Below are positions 1-7,436 of a DNA stretch of 64,000 bases, piece by piece. Origin of the DNA: Caloramator quimbayensis. Lineage in GTDB: Bacteria; Bacillota; Clostridia; Clostridiales; Caloramatoraceae. How positions within the stretch are numbered: position 1 is the first letter of the stretch; each line of letters starts with the position of its first letter. The stretch is taken from NCBI RefSeq assembly GCF_900167605.1, contig NZ_FUYH01000001.1, forward strand, positions 124,001 through 188,000, given 5' to 3'. The notes under the pieces were generated by a model. It did no database searches. It was not told where the DNA came from and saw nothing but the letters and a program-made list of their open reading frames with translations. The position numbers were made by a program, and so were the translations under genes.

Positions 1-574
1 TATACTGATCTTCACAATATTCATCAACTGACTTACCTTTCCAGAAAGGAAATAGTTCTTCACGCATTATTTTCTTATCTTCTTCAGAGATATAAAAAGG
101 ATCCTGAGGTCTTGTCCCAATCGTATCAAGTTCATTTTCAAGCCATCTCCAAGCTATATCAGGAGAAAATGCTCCAGCACGTGGTGCACCATTAGGAGCC
201 CCTACGATTAATTCATCATCTTGTATTACAAGAGGTGCTGTTTCACAGCAATAACGGAAACACTTAGCACGAAGCATAATTTTTGGCATTCCTGGATTTT
301 CTTTAGCTATCTTTGTAATAGCTCTTGCACGATATGTTGTTATTGATGGAACCTGCTTTAAATAATTTTCTTTTAGTCTTTTTAAACGTTCTGTCATTCC
401 ATTTGGAATCCCTGTATCTTCATAGCAAGTTGAAGATGCTGAACATGATTCAGATTCTTCATTTGTAATCTCCTTTGAAATGCTTTCAAACATCTTCATT
501 AATGCTGCTCTTTCTTGAGCAGACATATTTTTTGTCGCTTCCGCAAATTTATTTGAAAATTCACGAATATCCAA
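1..574 (-). CDS. cutC: Choline trimethylamine-lyase (CutC), N-terminal part, cut by window edge
   Basis: Glycyl radical enzyme that splits choline into trimethylamine and acetaldehyde, normally inside a bacterial microcompartment. About 191 residues are visible and the gene runs off the left edge, so the radical Gly loop and active-site Cys cannot be checked. Recognised by CutC-like blocks: [65 protein letters not shown]-like [15 protein letters not shown] and [13 protein letters not shown]. The start is TTG at 572-574, behind a GAGG ribosome site about 7 nt upstream. A leader of roughly 55 residues precedes the lyase core, resembling the longer type of CutC rather than the short enterobacterial one. 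It is the last visible gene of the operon, after shell proteins and an aldehyde dehydrogenase. Related glycyl radical diol dehydratases are the main alternative, but the match to CutC is better. Confidence 0.88.
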   Translation of the reverse strand, partial: MDIREFSNKFAEATKNMSAQERAALMKMFESISKEITNEESESCSASSTCYEDTGIPNGMTERLKRLKENYLKQVPSITTYRARAITKIAKENPGMPKIMLRAKCFRYCCETAPLVIQDDELIVGAPNGAPRAGAFSPDIAWRWLENELDTIGTRPQDPFYISEEDKKIMREELFPFWKGKSVDEYCEDQY

Positions 575-657
575 TGCTATTACCTCTTTTCTTCAAAAAT
601 ATTTTGGTTCATGTAATTAATTGTATTTGTCATCTTTTGTAATCTTTAGCATTTGAG

Positions 658-2136
658 CTATTCAATTTCATTCATAATTTTTTTTAATATATCTTGAAAA
701 AACTTCAAATCTTCAGAACTATATTCCATGTAATTTTCAGAATTTTTTTTCGTTATAAACACTTCATTAAATATATTTTCAATCTTTCTTACCCCATATC
801 CAACTTTTCGAATATAAATAAGATTCATAGGCGAAATATTATCCGATGTCATGCCTTCACCTGCTGAACCACTTCCTAAAGTCATTGCTGGAAATAAGTT
901 AGTTGTAATTCCCATACTACCAAAGGTAGCAGGAGTATTAACAAGCACTCTTCCAACAGGTTTCTTTAGTGCAAATTGACGAATTACATCTTCATCTTTG
1001 GAATGTATGACAAGAGTATGTCCTTTTTTTTCGTTTAGAAGCAGCTCTATACATTTTTCACAAGCATGCATCCAATCATCCTCAATATAATAAGCCAATA
1101 CAGGGCAAAGTTTTTCTTTTGAGTATGGATTGTTTTCAGAAACGTATTTTTGCTCTGATATAAGTATTGTTGTACTTTCTGGAACACTAAAACCTGCTCT
1201 TTTTGCTAATTCATATGCACTCTTCCCGACCATTTGAGGATTCATTGACCCATCCTGATTAAATAACAATAAACCAAGGATTTTAGACTCTTGTTCTGAC
1301 ATAAAATAAGCACCATTACTCTTCATTTCCTGCTTCACTTCAGCAGCAATAGGGCTGTCTACCACTACTGCCTGTTCTGCAGCTGATACCATGCCATTAT
1401 CAAAGATTTTACTATTAATAATATCTTTTACTGCATTTCTTATATCAGCTGTACGTTCAATAAAAGCAGGTCCATTTCCATTTCCTCCATAAATGACAGG
1501 TTTACCAGATTTATAGGCCTCCTTGAGCATTTTAGGAACTCCAGTATTAATAATCAACGATGTTGATTTGTGATTCATAAGTTCTATCGTACCAGCCTTA
1601 GCAACAGTATGCAGATACGAAAGTGCTCCAGATGGAAGCCCATATGTTTCGGCTGTGTGTATCATAATATCAAGAACTTTATGTATTGTGTTTTTAGCTC
1701 TTGGATGTGGAGAAAAAATAATTGCATTGCCTGATTTTATCGCAATTAAAGCCTTGTATATTGTAGTTGAAACAGGACTTGTAGCAGGACATAATGCAAT
1801 AATCACACCTTTTGGCACACCAATATCCATTGTTTTATTCTTTTTATCATCATTAATTACACCTACACAACGCATTCCTCTAAGTATCTTAGGTAAATAT
1901 TCACAAACAAATCGATTTTTTATATACTTATCCTCCCATTTACCATAGTCAGTTTCATCATGGGACATGATTGCAAGCTCTTTTGAATACTTATCTAATT
2001 CTTTTGCAATGCGCTCTACAATTTCATCCAGTTTTTCCTGTGGAAAAACTGCCAGCTTCTTTTGCGCCTCGCTGGCATTTTCCGAAAGAATACGTGCCTC
2101 TTGGATGGAGAGTAAATCATTATCTATAATATTCAT
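658..2136 (-). CDS. Aldehyde dehydrogenase of CoA-acylating type, catalytic Cys position is Ser
   Basis: 492 residues, full length for the short CoA-acylating aldehyde dehydrogenases found in microcompartments. In a cut operon this family converts the acetaldehyde made by CutC into acetyl-CoA. The NAD-binding fold shows GVIIALCPATSPVSTTIYKA and GGNGNGPAFIERTADI. At the nucleophile, where AdhE and related enzymes read FDNGxxCAxEQ, this protein reads FDNGMVSAAEQ; Ser251 (codon TCA, 1384-1386) replaces Cys, two base changes away. It may therefore be inactive as a thioester-forming dehydrogenase, or serve a structural or regulatory role beside a second, active copy outside the window. I see no clear N-terminal encapsulation helix. 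It sits 23 bp after a shell gene and 83 bp before cutC. Family assignment is firm; activity is doubtful. Confidence 0.88.
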   Translation of the reverse strand: MNIIDNDLLSIQEARILSENASEAQKKLAVFPQEKLDEIVERIAKELDKYSKELAIMSHDETDYGKWEDKYIKNRFVCEYLPKILRGMRCVGVINDDKKNKTMDIGVPKGVIIALCPATSPVSTTIYKALIAIKSGNAIIFSPHPRAKNTIHKVLDIMIHTAETYGLPSGALSYLHTVAKAGTIELMNHKSTSLIINTGVPKMLKEAYKSGKPVIYGGNGNGPAFIERTADIRNAVKDIINSKIFDNGMVSAAEQAVVVDSPIAAEVKQEMKSNGAYFMSEQESKILGLLLFNQDGSMNPQMVGKSAYELAKRAGFSVPESTTILISEQKYVSENNPYSKEKLCPVLAYYIEDDWMHACEKCIELLLNEKKGHTLVIHSKDEDVIRQFALKKPVGRVLVNTPATFGSMGITTNLFPAMTLGSGSAGEGMTSDNISPMNLIYIRKVGYGVRKIENIFNEVFITKKNSENYMEYSSEDLKFFQDILKKIMNEIE

Positions 2137-2159
2137 CTCTAACTCTCCTTTTTTATTCT

Positions 2160-2471
2160 TTATTCGTTTTCAGGTATTAAATTTTTAATAGAATAACGTG
2201 ATATAATTTTCTCAAGATCTTTGTGAGGGCTTGCAATTACAACTGAACTATATACTTCCGTTCCCATATCTTCTACAGCCTTAACTCCAGTTTCTACAGC
2301 TGTTTTACAAGCTCCTACATCTCCACGAACCAATACTGAAATATAACCAGATGCAACGTTTTCAAAGCCGATAAGTTCCACATCAGCTGCCTTACACATA
2401 GCATCAGCAGCTTCTAAAGCGTAAACAATACCAAATGTTTCTATTAAACCTAAAGCATTATATTTACCCAT
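2160..2471 (-). CDS. Microcompartment shell protein, BMC-H
   Basis: 103 residues with one complete BMC domain (about residues 4-85), the unit that forms the hexameric tiles of microcompartment shells. Typical blocks are ALGLIETFGIVYALEAADAM, KAADVELIGFENV, the pore-loop segment NVASGYISV and VRGDVGACKTAVETG. Compared with the neighbouring shell gene it has a C-terminal tail of about 18 residues, ending SIKNLIPENE, after the core. The gene lies 28 bp downstream of the other BMC-H gene and 23 bp before the aldehyde dehydrogenase, so all are probably on one message. Sequence similarity is to the PduA/EutM group. Confidence 0.93.
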   Translation of the reverse strand: MGKYNALGLIETFGIVYALEAADAMCKAADVELIGFENVASGYISVLVRGDVGACKTAVETGVKAVEDMGTEVYSSVVIASPHKDLEKIISRYSIKNLIPENE

Positions 2472-2498
2472 CTGTAGTTCCTCTCTTCCACTTTATTT

Positions 2499-2795
2499 TT
2501 AAGCATCAATATCATAAATTGAAACAATGTCTCCAACTGGCTTAATTGGTCTTGCCATAACATTTTTGGCTGTTAATTTGCCTATTGCTGAAGCTGCAGC
2601 AGCTCCTGCTTCCACAGCTGCCTTAACTGCAGCAACATCTCCTTTTACCATTATTGTAACAAGAGTAGAACCTACGTTTTCATACGATATAAGCTCGACA
2701 TCAGCAGCTTTTAGCATTTTATCTGCCGCTTCAATTGCAGGAACCATACCTAATGTTTCCACAAGACCCAATGCTTCTTCACCATAATACCTCAT
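2499..2795 (-). CDS. Microcompartment shell protein, BMC-H
   Basis: 98 residues, a single BMC domain: EEALGLVETLGMVPAIEAAD, KAADVELISYENVGST, VKGDVAAVKAAVEAGAAAA and VMARPIKPVGDI. It is a canonical PduA/EutM-like hexamer-forming shell subunit. The pore loop reads NVGST, where PduA has KIGSG and the neighbouring paralogue has NVASG, so the two shell proteins of this operon probably line different pores. The start has a GGAGG site within GGAGGGTTTTTAA upstream. The 143 bp before it contain the ribosome site and AT-rich DNA. Confidence 0.94.
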   Translation of the reverse strand: MRYYGEEALGLVETLGMVPAIEAADKMLKAADVELISYENVGSTLVTIMVKGDVAAVKAAVEAGAAAASAIGKLTAKNVMARPIKPVGDIVSIYDIDA

Positions 2796-2938
2796 TTAAA
2801 AACCCTCCTTTTTTCTTAATACTGCATATTTAGGATAATTTAATTTCAAGAAAATTGTTTCTTAAAATTAAAGTTCCTATGCTTAAATAAATCTATTTGT
2901 TATTAGAACTCAAAGAGCTCAAATAATAACCCAAAATT

Positions 2939-3205
2939 TCAATCTTTAATATATTTATTAATTGTAGCTGCACCTTCTTCATGGGCATGATAATAAACCT
3001 TTAGCTCATTATTATTATCCAACTCAAATCTTGTTTCCTCAATTAGACCGTTAGCTTCTGCTGTCATTAAAGCAGTAATAACATCTTTTTTATTTAGAGC
3101 TTTAAAATTTCCATAGGTATCTTTTAACGCATTAATAACATCATCTGCACAAGCTTCTTCAACTTTAGTAAAATATTTTAGAATCGCATAATTAAGCGGC
3201 ATCAT
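2939..3205 (-). CDS. Small conserved-looking protein of unknown function in the cut operon
   Basis: 88 residues from the ATG at 3205; GGAGG lies 9 nt upstream. The reading frame is also open to a TTG at 3214, but that codon touches the ribosome site. The sequence looks helical and winged-helix-like (LNYAILKYFTKVEEACADDVINALK, then KKDVITALMTAEANGLIEE), followed by a beta-prone segment (TRFELDNNNELKVYYHAH). There is no signal peptide, membrane segment or metal motif. It overlaps the upstream transporter gene by 14 nt, so translation is probably coupled. A DNA-binding or regulatory role is a guess from fold impression only; I do not recognise the family. Confidence 0.7.
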   Translation of the reverse strand: MMPLNYAILKYFTKVEEACADDVINALKDTYGNFKALNKKDVITALMTAEANGLIEETRFELDNNNELKVYYHAHEEGAATINKYIKD

Positions 3206-4316
3206 ATGTTTCAACCTCCTCTTCTTTTTCTTTGTTCTTTCTTAACAAATCGAGCGGGTTCATTGATATGACAAAAATACCAAAAGTCATTATTACAGCT
3301 CCTACCCATGCAACTGAAGGCAGTGACCATCCAGGCATACCTCCATAAATTCCTAATAGCAACAGACAAAACAATGGTCCAAAGAACGCATAAGTACCAT
3401 TACATGCTGTACCAAGTCCTGCTCCACACATACTATTTCCAGCATACCATGCGGTAAAAGTAATAACTGTAAATAGACCACTTAATATGAACCAAGGCAT
3501 TGCTGCACCACTCGTAACTGCCTGAGTAAGAAGATTAACTGAAAGACCTATATCACCAGCCAAAAGTGAGAAGAAGGGAACTAAAATAAACAGATTTGCT
3601 ATTCCTGATGTCACCTGTCGAATACATATACCTATCTGAGGATCGACCATTGCCGAACCATACCCTGCTAAGCAACCTTCTAATCCCCATCCAAGGGCTG
3701 CAATAACTGCTATAATTATACCAACAACAGTGTTTGCTGAAGCTGAGCTACCACTAATGCTTGTACTGCCAATTAAGAAGCTTGCAAAAACACATATTGC
3801 TATACCAACCATCATACGTTTATTTAATTCTTGCTTGAATAAAATTCTACTTAATATAGCAGCAATAGCAGGACAAAGAGCCGATATTGGAACAACTATT
3901 GAGCCCGCCATTTGAAGAGATATAACATAAGCTGTCCCAGCAATAGGGCCTCCCAAAAGAGCCGCTAACAGTATCATACGACCAGGGGTTGACTTTACAC
4001 ATCTTACAAAATCTCCAAATTTACCTTTAACTATTGAATATAATATTGCCCATACTGCACTACATGTATCATTTATTGCATTACCAAGTGCAGCTATAAC
4101 ATAAGCTATAACAAACGCTGATAACTTTGCTTTATTATCACCATACCAATCAGCCCATACTCCTTTTGTCATAGCCATTGTGATAAGTGCTGTATACATT
4201 CCATAGGTAAGTCCTGAAAATAAAGCTATGGCTATACCCTTTTTTAAAAAATTACTTCTGTATTTTTTATAAGCAATGTTTGCTTGTAAACTTACTTTTT
4301 GTGAACCTGCAGCCAT
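3192..4316 (-). CDS. DMT-superfamily (EmrE/EamA-like) transporter, second copy
   Basis: 374 residues, about ten hydrophobic segments, matching the 10-TM drug/metabolite transporter fold. It is clearly paralogous to the product of 4435-5529: both share NFLKKG/QFFRKG near the N-terminus, GVWADWYG, SICSAVWA-like TCSAVWAI, GGPI..TAYV..LQMAGSIV, CPAIAAIL.RILFKQ.LNKRM and a C-terminal FGI.VISMNPLDL. Proteins of this kind are regularly found at the head of one class of cut operon and are thought to move choline in or trimethylamine out; neither has been seen here directly. The ribosome site GGAGG lies 9 nt before ATG. Its C-terminus is strongly acidic (KEKEEEVETYDAA) and its stop overlaps the next gene. 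Confidence 0.85.
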   Translation of the reverse strand: MAAGSQKVSLQANIAYKKYRSNFLKKGIAIALFSGLTYGMYTALITMAMTKGVWADWYGDNKAKLSAFVIAYVIAALGNAINDTCSAVWAILYSIVKGKFGDFVRCVKSTPGRMILLAALLGGPIAGTAYVISLQMAGSIVVPISALCPAIAAILSRILFKQELNKRMMVGIAICVFASFLIGSTSISGSSASANTVVGIIIAVIAALGWGLEGCLAGYGSAMVDPQIGICIRQVTSGIANLFILVPFFSLLAGDIGLSVNLLTQAVTSGAAMPWFILSGLFTVITFTAWYAGNSMCGAGLGTACNGTYAFFGPLFCLLLLGIYGGMPGWSLPSVAWVGAVIMTFGIFVISMNPLDLLRKNKEKEEEVETYDAA

Positions 4317-4434
4317 AGAACACTTCCTCCTTTCGATTTATTTGTCTTTTACTTTGTAGAATTTAATTTACATATACAGTTTTTAAATAACTACATGATT
4401 TTTTAATAATTCTAACTATTGAAAATTCTCTATT

Positions 4435-5529
4435 CTATATCTCTGTATCCCTTTTTCTAAACAAATCAAGCGGATTCATTGATATTACTAAGATACCAAA
4501 CATCATCATTATTGCACCAAACCAAACAACAGGAGGTAATGCCCATCCATCCATTCCAAAAATTATACCCAGCACAATATAGCAACAAAATGGTCCCCAA
4601 AATGAATATGTACCATTACATGCCATACCAAGAGCAACTCCACACATACTGTTTCCTCTATACCAGCTCATATATGATAGATATGCACAAAGACCGCTTA
4701 CTGCAAACCATATCATAGAAGAACCGCTTGTAAATGCTTGGTATGCAAGTTCCATTGAAAGCTTAGCATTTCCTGCCATAATACCAAATATAGGAAGTAA
4801 AATGATTAGATTTGCTATACCAGATGTAGCTTGACGTATTGTAATTCCAATTTCAGGATCAATCATAGATGTCCCATAGCCTGCCACACAACCTTCAAAT
4901 CCCCAGCCAAGGGCAGCTATGAAAGCTATACATATTCCTGCAAATGCTCCTTTCTGTGCATCAGCACCAATACTTGTACTTCCTATAATAAAACTGGCAG
5001 CAACACAAATTATAATTCCTAATGTCATTCTTTTGTTTAATTGCTGTTTAAACAAAATTCTTCCTAAAATAGCACCAATTGCTGGGCAAAGCGCAGTTAT
5101 TGGTATAACAATTGAGCCTGCCATTTGAAGACCAACTACATAAGCTGTGCTTGAAATAGGCCCTCCTATAAGAGCTGCTAAAATCATAACTCTTCCTGGT
5201 ACGCTATTAATGCATCTTAAGAAATCCCCAAATTTTCCCTTAACAGCTGCAACAATCATTGCCCAAATTGCACTACATATATCATTTACAGCACTTCCAA
5301 GAGCACCTAATAAATATGTAATAACAAAAACAGACAGCGCAGCTGTATTTGCGCCATACCAGTCAGCCCACACTCCATTTTTCATTCCAAGTGTCAAAAA
5401 AGCTGAATAAAATCCATACATTAAACCGGAAAACAAGGCAATTATAATGCCTTTTCTAAAAAATTGTGATGATAATTTCTTTTTAGCAGCAATTGCAGCC
5501 ACATCAACTTTTCCTAAAACTTCAATCAC
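4435..5529 (-). CDS. DMT-superfamily (EmrE/EamA-like) transporter, first copy
   Basis: 364 residues with about ten membrane segments; first gene of the cut operon. Starts with GTG at 5529 behind GGGGGG. Closely similar along its whole length to the following gene (for example GVWADWYGANTAALSVF, GGPISSTAYVVGLQMAGSI, CPAIGAILGRILFKQQLNKRM, ISMNPLDLFRKRD), which points to a tandem duplication followed by divergence. Two copies could form a heteromeric pair, as some small multidrug-resistance proteins do, or handle different amines. The substrate is inferred from context only. The 118 bp between the two genes hold a ribosome site and no hairpin that I can see. Confidence 0.85.
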   Translation of the reverse strand: MIEVLGKVDVAAIAAKKKLSSQFFRKGIIIALFSGLMYGFYSAFLTLGMKNGVWADWYGANTAALSVFVITYLLGALGSAVNDICSAIWAMIVAAVKGKFGDFLRCINSVPGRVMILAALIGGPISSTAYVVGLQMAGSIVIPITALCPAIGAILGRILFKQQLNKRMTLGIIICVAASFIIGSTSIGADAQKGAFAGICIAFIAALGWGFEGCVAGYGTSMIDPEIGITIRQATSGIANLIILLPIFGIMAGNAKLSMELAYQAFTSGSSMIWFAVSGLCAYLSYMSWYRGNSMCGVALGMACNGTYSFWGPFCCYIVLGIIFGMDGWALPPVVWFGAIMMMFGILVISMNPLDLFRKRDTEI

Positions 5530-5581
5530 AAAAATCCCCCCTTTTTATAAAAGCCTAAATTTTCTGAATAAGCTTGTTTCA

Positions 5582-5618
5582 AATATTTTCGCAAAAATAT
5601 TATTGATGCTTGCATCAA
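5582..5618. promoter_or_regulatory. Two adjacent inverted repeats upstream of the cut operon
   Basis: TTGATGCTTGCATCAA at 5603-5618 has 7-bp perfect arms around a TT centre. Next to it, about 5583-5600, lies an AT-rich repeat with arms ATATTTT and AAAATAT around CGCA. Both sit 54-90 bp before the first gene of the cut operon, where an operator or 5'-UTR hairpin would be expected. I could not identify a convincing -35/-10 pair nearby. Confidence 0.4.
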
Positions 5619-5753
5619 TTTTATATTAACCCACAACAAGTTTTTTTTATTGAATTAGTTCGAATTTTTTACTGTATAATCTCCATACCTTTATTAAAAT
5701 TTTTGTACTATAGTTATTTTATTGAACAAAAGTCATTTGAAATTTATAACCTT

Positions 5754-5784
5754 AAAAAGCCTCTGGAAATTCCAGAAGCTTTTT
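5754..5784 (-). terminator. Rho-independent terminator of the sigma/anti-sigma operon
   Basis: Arms AAAAAGC.CTCTGGAA and TTCCAGA.AGCTTTTT around a very short loop, directly after the anti-sigma stop codon, with a T-run on the minus strand. It separates this operon from the cut operon downstream. Confidence 0.85.
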
Positions 5785-5787
5785 AAA

Positions 5788-6696
5788 TTAATGTATTTGT
5801 TTTGGAAGCTGCCCTGCATCTCTTTTTTCAACATATAATTTTATATCTGAACCGCACTTATTTATTATCTCCCTTATTCTTTCTTTTGCTTTTTCTTCAT
5901 TTTCAAAAGCACCTGCTTCAACTACAAAAGTACCTTTATCATCTTTGACAATCTTTATATTTTCAAATTCATACAGTCTTTCTTCTAAAATTCCTAAAGT
6001 TTCTCCTTGTGGATAGGAATTAGTTCTTACTATATAAGATGCCTTATCACCGCCTTTTTTATCCTCCTTTAATGATATAACAATTTGTGCAGGTTCTTTA
6101 TACTCTTTTACTTCATATTTAACAGGTTTTTTGAAATTAATTGCAAAACGTACTGCAGAATCATCAAGTGTTATTATATTATAAGAATCAGATATTAAAC
6201 TGCTATACTTTAACGCTTCAAAATCCTTTTCAGCAGAAAACCTTCTAACACCAGAAACTGTAAAAATCATCGAATAAGGATACTTGTCATATTTAATATT
6301 ATAACTTGGAGCTATATTATCTCCACTCTTATCAAATTTAATAATTACCTCTTCACTATTTCCTGCTTTTTTTAAAGATATCATACCAATATCAACCCCG
6401 TCAGTCATATTACCACCCTGAGCTTTATTATCAGTAAACTGCAAAACTTGAACAAGTTTTCCTATTACAGGTACATCGCTCATAGAGTTTGCAAAAACAG
6501 GAATTGTATTAACACTTACAGCAAAAATTAAAAATACAGCAGCAATAGACGATATCCCTTTAATTAAATTTATTTTTAATTTATTTTTCATTTTAATCTC
6601 CCCTTTCTTAACTGCTTCATCAATAATATAATCTATATCATCTGGTATTTTAACGTCCATATACATCTTTTTTAAATCATTTATTCTTTTATCCAA
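5788..6696 (-). CDS. Membrane anti-sigma factor with DUF4179-like region and SPOR-like C-terminus
   Basis: About 302 residues from a TTG at 6696 that has GGAGG 9 nt upstream and overlaps the sigma gene stop; the frame is also open to a TTG at 6717. The N-terminal 40 residues are cytoplasmic and charged (DKRINDLKKMYMDVKIPDD), as in sigma-binding anti-sigma domains. One membrane helix follows (GISSIAAVFLIFAVSVNTI), then an extracytoplasmic DUF4179-like domain beginning FANSMSDVPVIGKLVQVLQF. The last 60 residues (GTFVVEAGAFENEEKAKERI) resemble a SPOR repeat, which in other proteins binds peptidoglycan stripped of peptides. This suggests that the pair senses the cell wall, but no signal is known. 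Coupled translation with the sigma factor supports a 1:1 pair. Confidence 0.82.
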   Translation of the reverse strand: MDKRINDLKKMYMDVKIPDDIDYIIDEAVKKGEIKMKNKLKINLIKGISSIAAVFLIFAVSVNTIPVFANSMSDVPVIGKLVQVLQFTDNKAQGGNMTDGVDIGMISLKKAGNSEEVIIKFDKSGDNIAPSYNIKYDKYPYSMIFTVSGVRRFSAEKDFEALKYSSLISDSYNIITLDDSAVRFAINFKKPVKYEVKEYKEPAQIVISLKEDKKGGDKASYIVRTNSYPQGETLGILEERLYEFENIKIVKDDKGTFVVEAGAFENEEKAKERIREIINKCGSDIKLYVEKRDAGQLPKQIH

Positions 6697-7189
6697 TTCT
6701 GCTTCCCTCCTTGTCAAGTTCTAACTTCATTATATCCAATGCACGATATAGCTGTGTCTTTACAGTATTTACAGGTAAATCAAGTATATCTGATATCTCT
6801 TGAAAAGTTAAATCTTCAAAATATTTTAGTATTACTACTGTTTTATATTTAGCATCAAGTTTACTTAAAGCATTATAAAGATCTATAACTTCTTCATTAT
6901 AAGCAGGACTTCCCTCTGAAATATAATTATCAAATTCTTCATTAAGATATAAAACTTTTTTATATCTTTTTAAATAATTTATACTCGTATTTATAGTTAT
7001 TCTAATAATCCATGTATCAAAATACTCAGGATATTTTAACATCTTAATAGATAAAAAAGCTTTATAAACAACTTCCTGAACTATTTCAAGTGCATCATCA
7101 GCATTGTTTACGTAACTGTATGCTATCCTGTAAATTTTTTCTTTTCTCTCTTTTATAAGAAGCGAAAAACTCTCTCCATCTCCATGCAT
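6689..7189 (-). CDS. ECF-type RNA polymerase sigma factor
   Basis: 166 residues from the first ATG. Region 2 is visible as IYRIAYSYVNNADDALEIVQEVVYKAF with the following FDTWIIRITINTSINYLKR, and region 4 as DAKYKTVVILKYFEDLTFQEISDILDLPVNTVKTQLYRA. This is the two-domain extracytoplasmic-function architecture. The frame continues upstream without a stop: a GGGAGG site stands 7 nt before a CTG at 7213, which would add LKEVILKA and restore the usual ECF N-terminus before GDGESFSLLIK. The ATG at 7189 has no ribosome site of its own. The stop overlaps the anti-sigma gene. A 16-bp perfect palindrome lies upstream. Confidence 0.9.
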   Translation of the reverse strand: MHGDGESFSLLIKERKEKIYRIAYSYVNNADDALEIVQEVVYKAFLSIKMLKYPEYFDTWIIRITINTSINYLKRYKKVLYLNEEFDNYISEGSPAYNEEVIDLYNALSKLDAKYKTVVILKYFEDLTFQEISDILDLPVNTVKTQLYRALDIMKLELDKEGSRIG

Positions 7190-7237
7190 GGCTTTTAAAA
7201 TAACTTCCTTCAGAATTATCCCTCCCGTAGTATTATT

Positions 7238-7253
7238 AACATGAATTCATGTT
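7238..7253. promoter_or_regulatory. Perfect 16-bp palindrome upstream of the sigma factor gene
   Basis: AACATGAATTCATGTT reads the same on both strands. It lies about 25 bp before the putative CTG start and 49 bp before the ATG. On the minus strand it falls between a TTGCAA hexamer and TAATAC, so it could be an operator between weak promoter elements. Confidence 0.45.
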
Positions 7254-7389
7254 GCAACTATTAGACAAATATGTTTTATAAATAGTTTCAGTTTTTAGCA
7301 AAATTCTCCTCTGACTAAAAAATGCTTGCCTCTACCAATACCATATTATACTTTCACCGTCAAATTGTAGCCTATGTCAGACACACCTA

Positions 7390-7433
7390 AAAAAAATTCC
7401 TCTTGATTTTTTGAATCAAGAGGAATTTTTTTT
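7390..7433 (-). terminator. Strong terminator at the end of the glycan operon
   Basis: Arms TTCCTCTTGATT and AATCAAGAGGAA around TTTTG, flanked by A-run and T-run on both sides, so it can act in both directions. It follows the stop of the UroD-superfamily gene by a few bases. Confidence 0.9.
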
Positions 7434-7436
7434 AAT

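Noticed and set aside
2881-2935. Possible hairpin GTTATTA and TAATAAC between the small unknown gene and the shell genes
   Set aside because: Only a 7-bp AT-rich stem with a large loop and no T-run; likely chance in AT-rich DNA.
5530-5753. Sigma-A promoter for the cut operon
   Set aside because: Several TATA-like hexamers occur, but none has a convincing -35 partner at 16-18 bp; I therefore did not call one.
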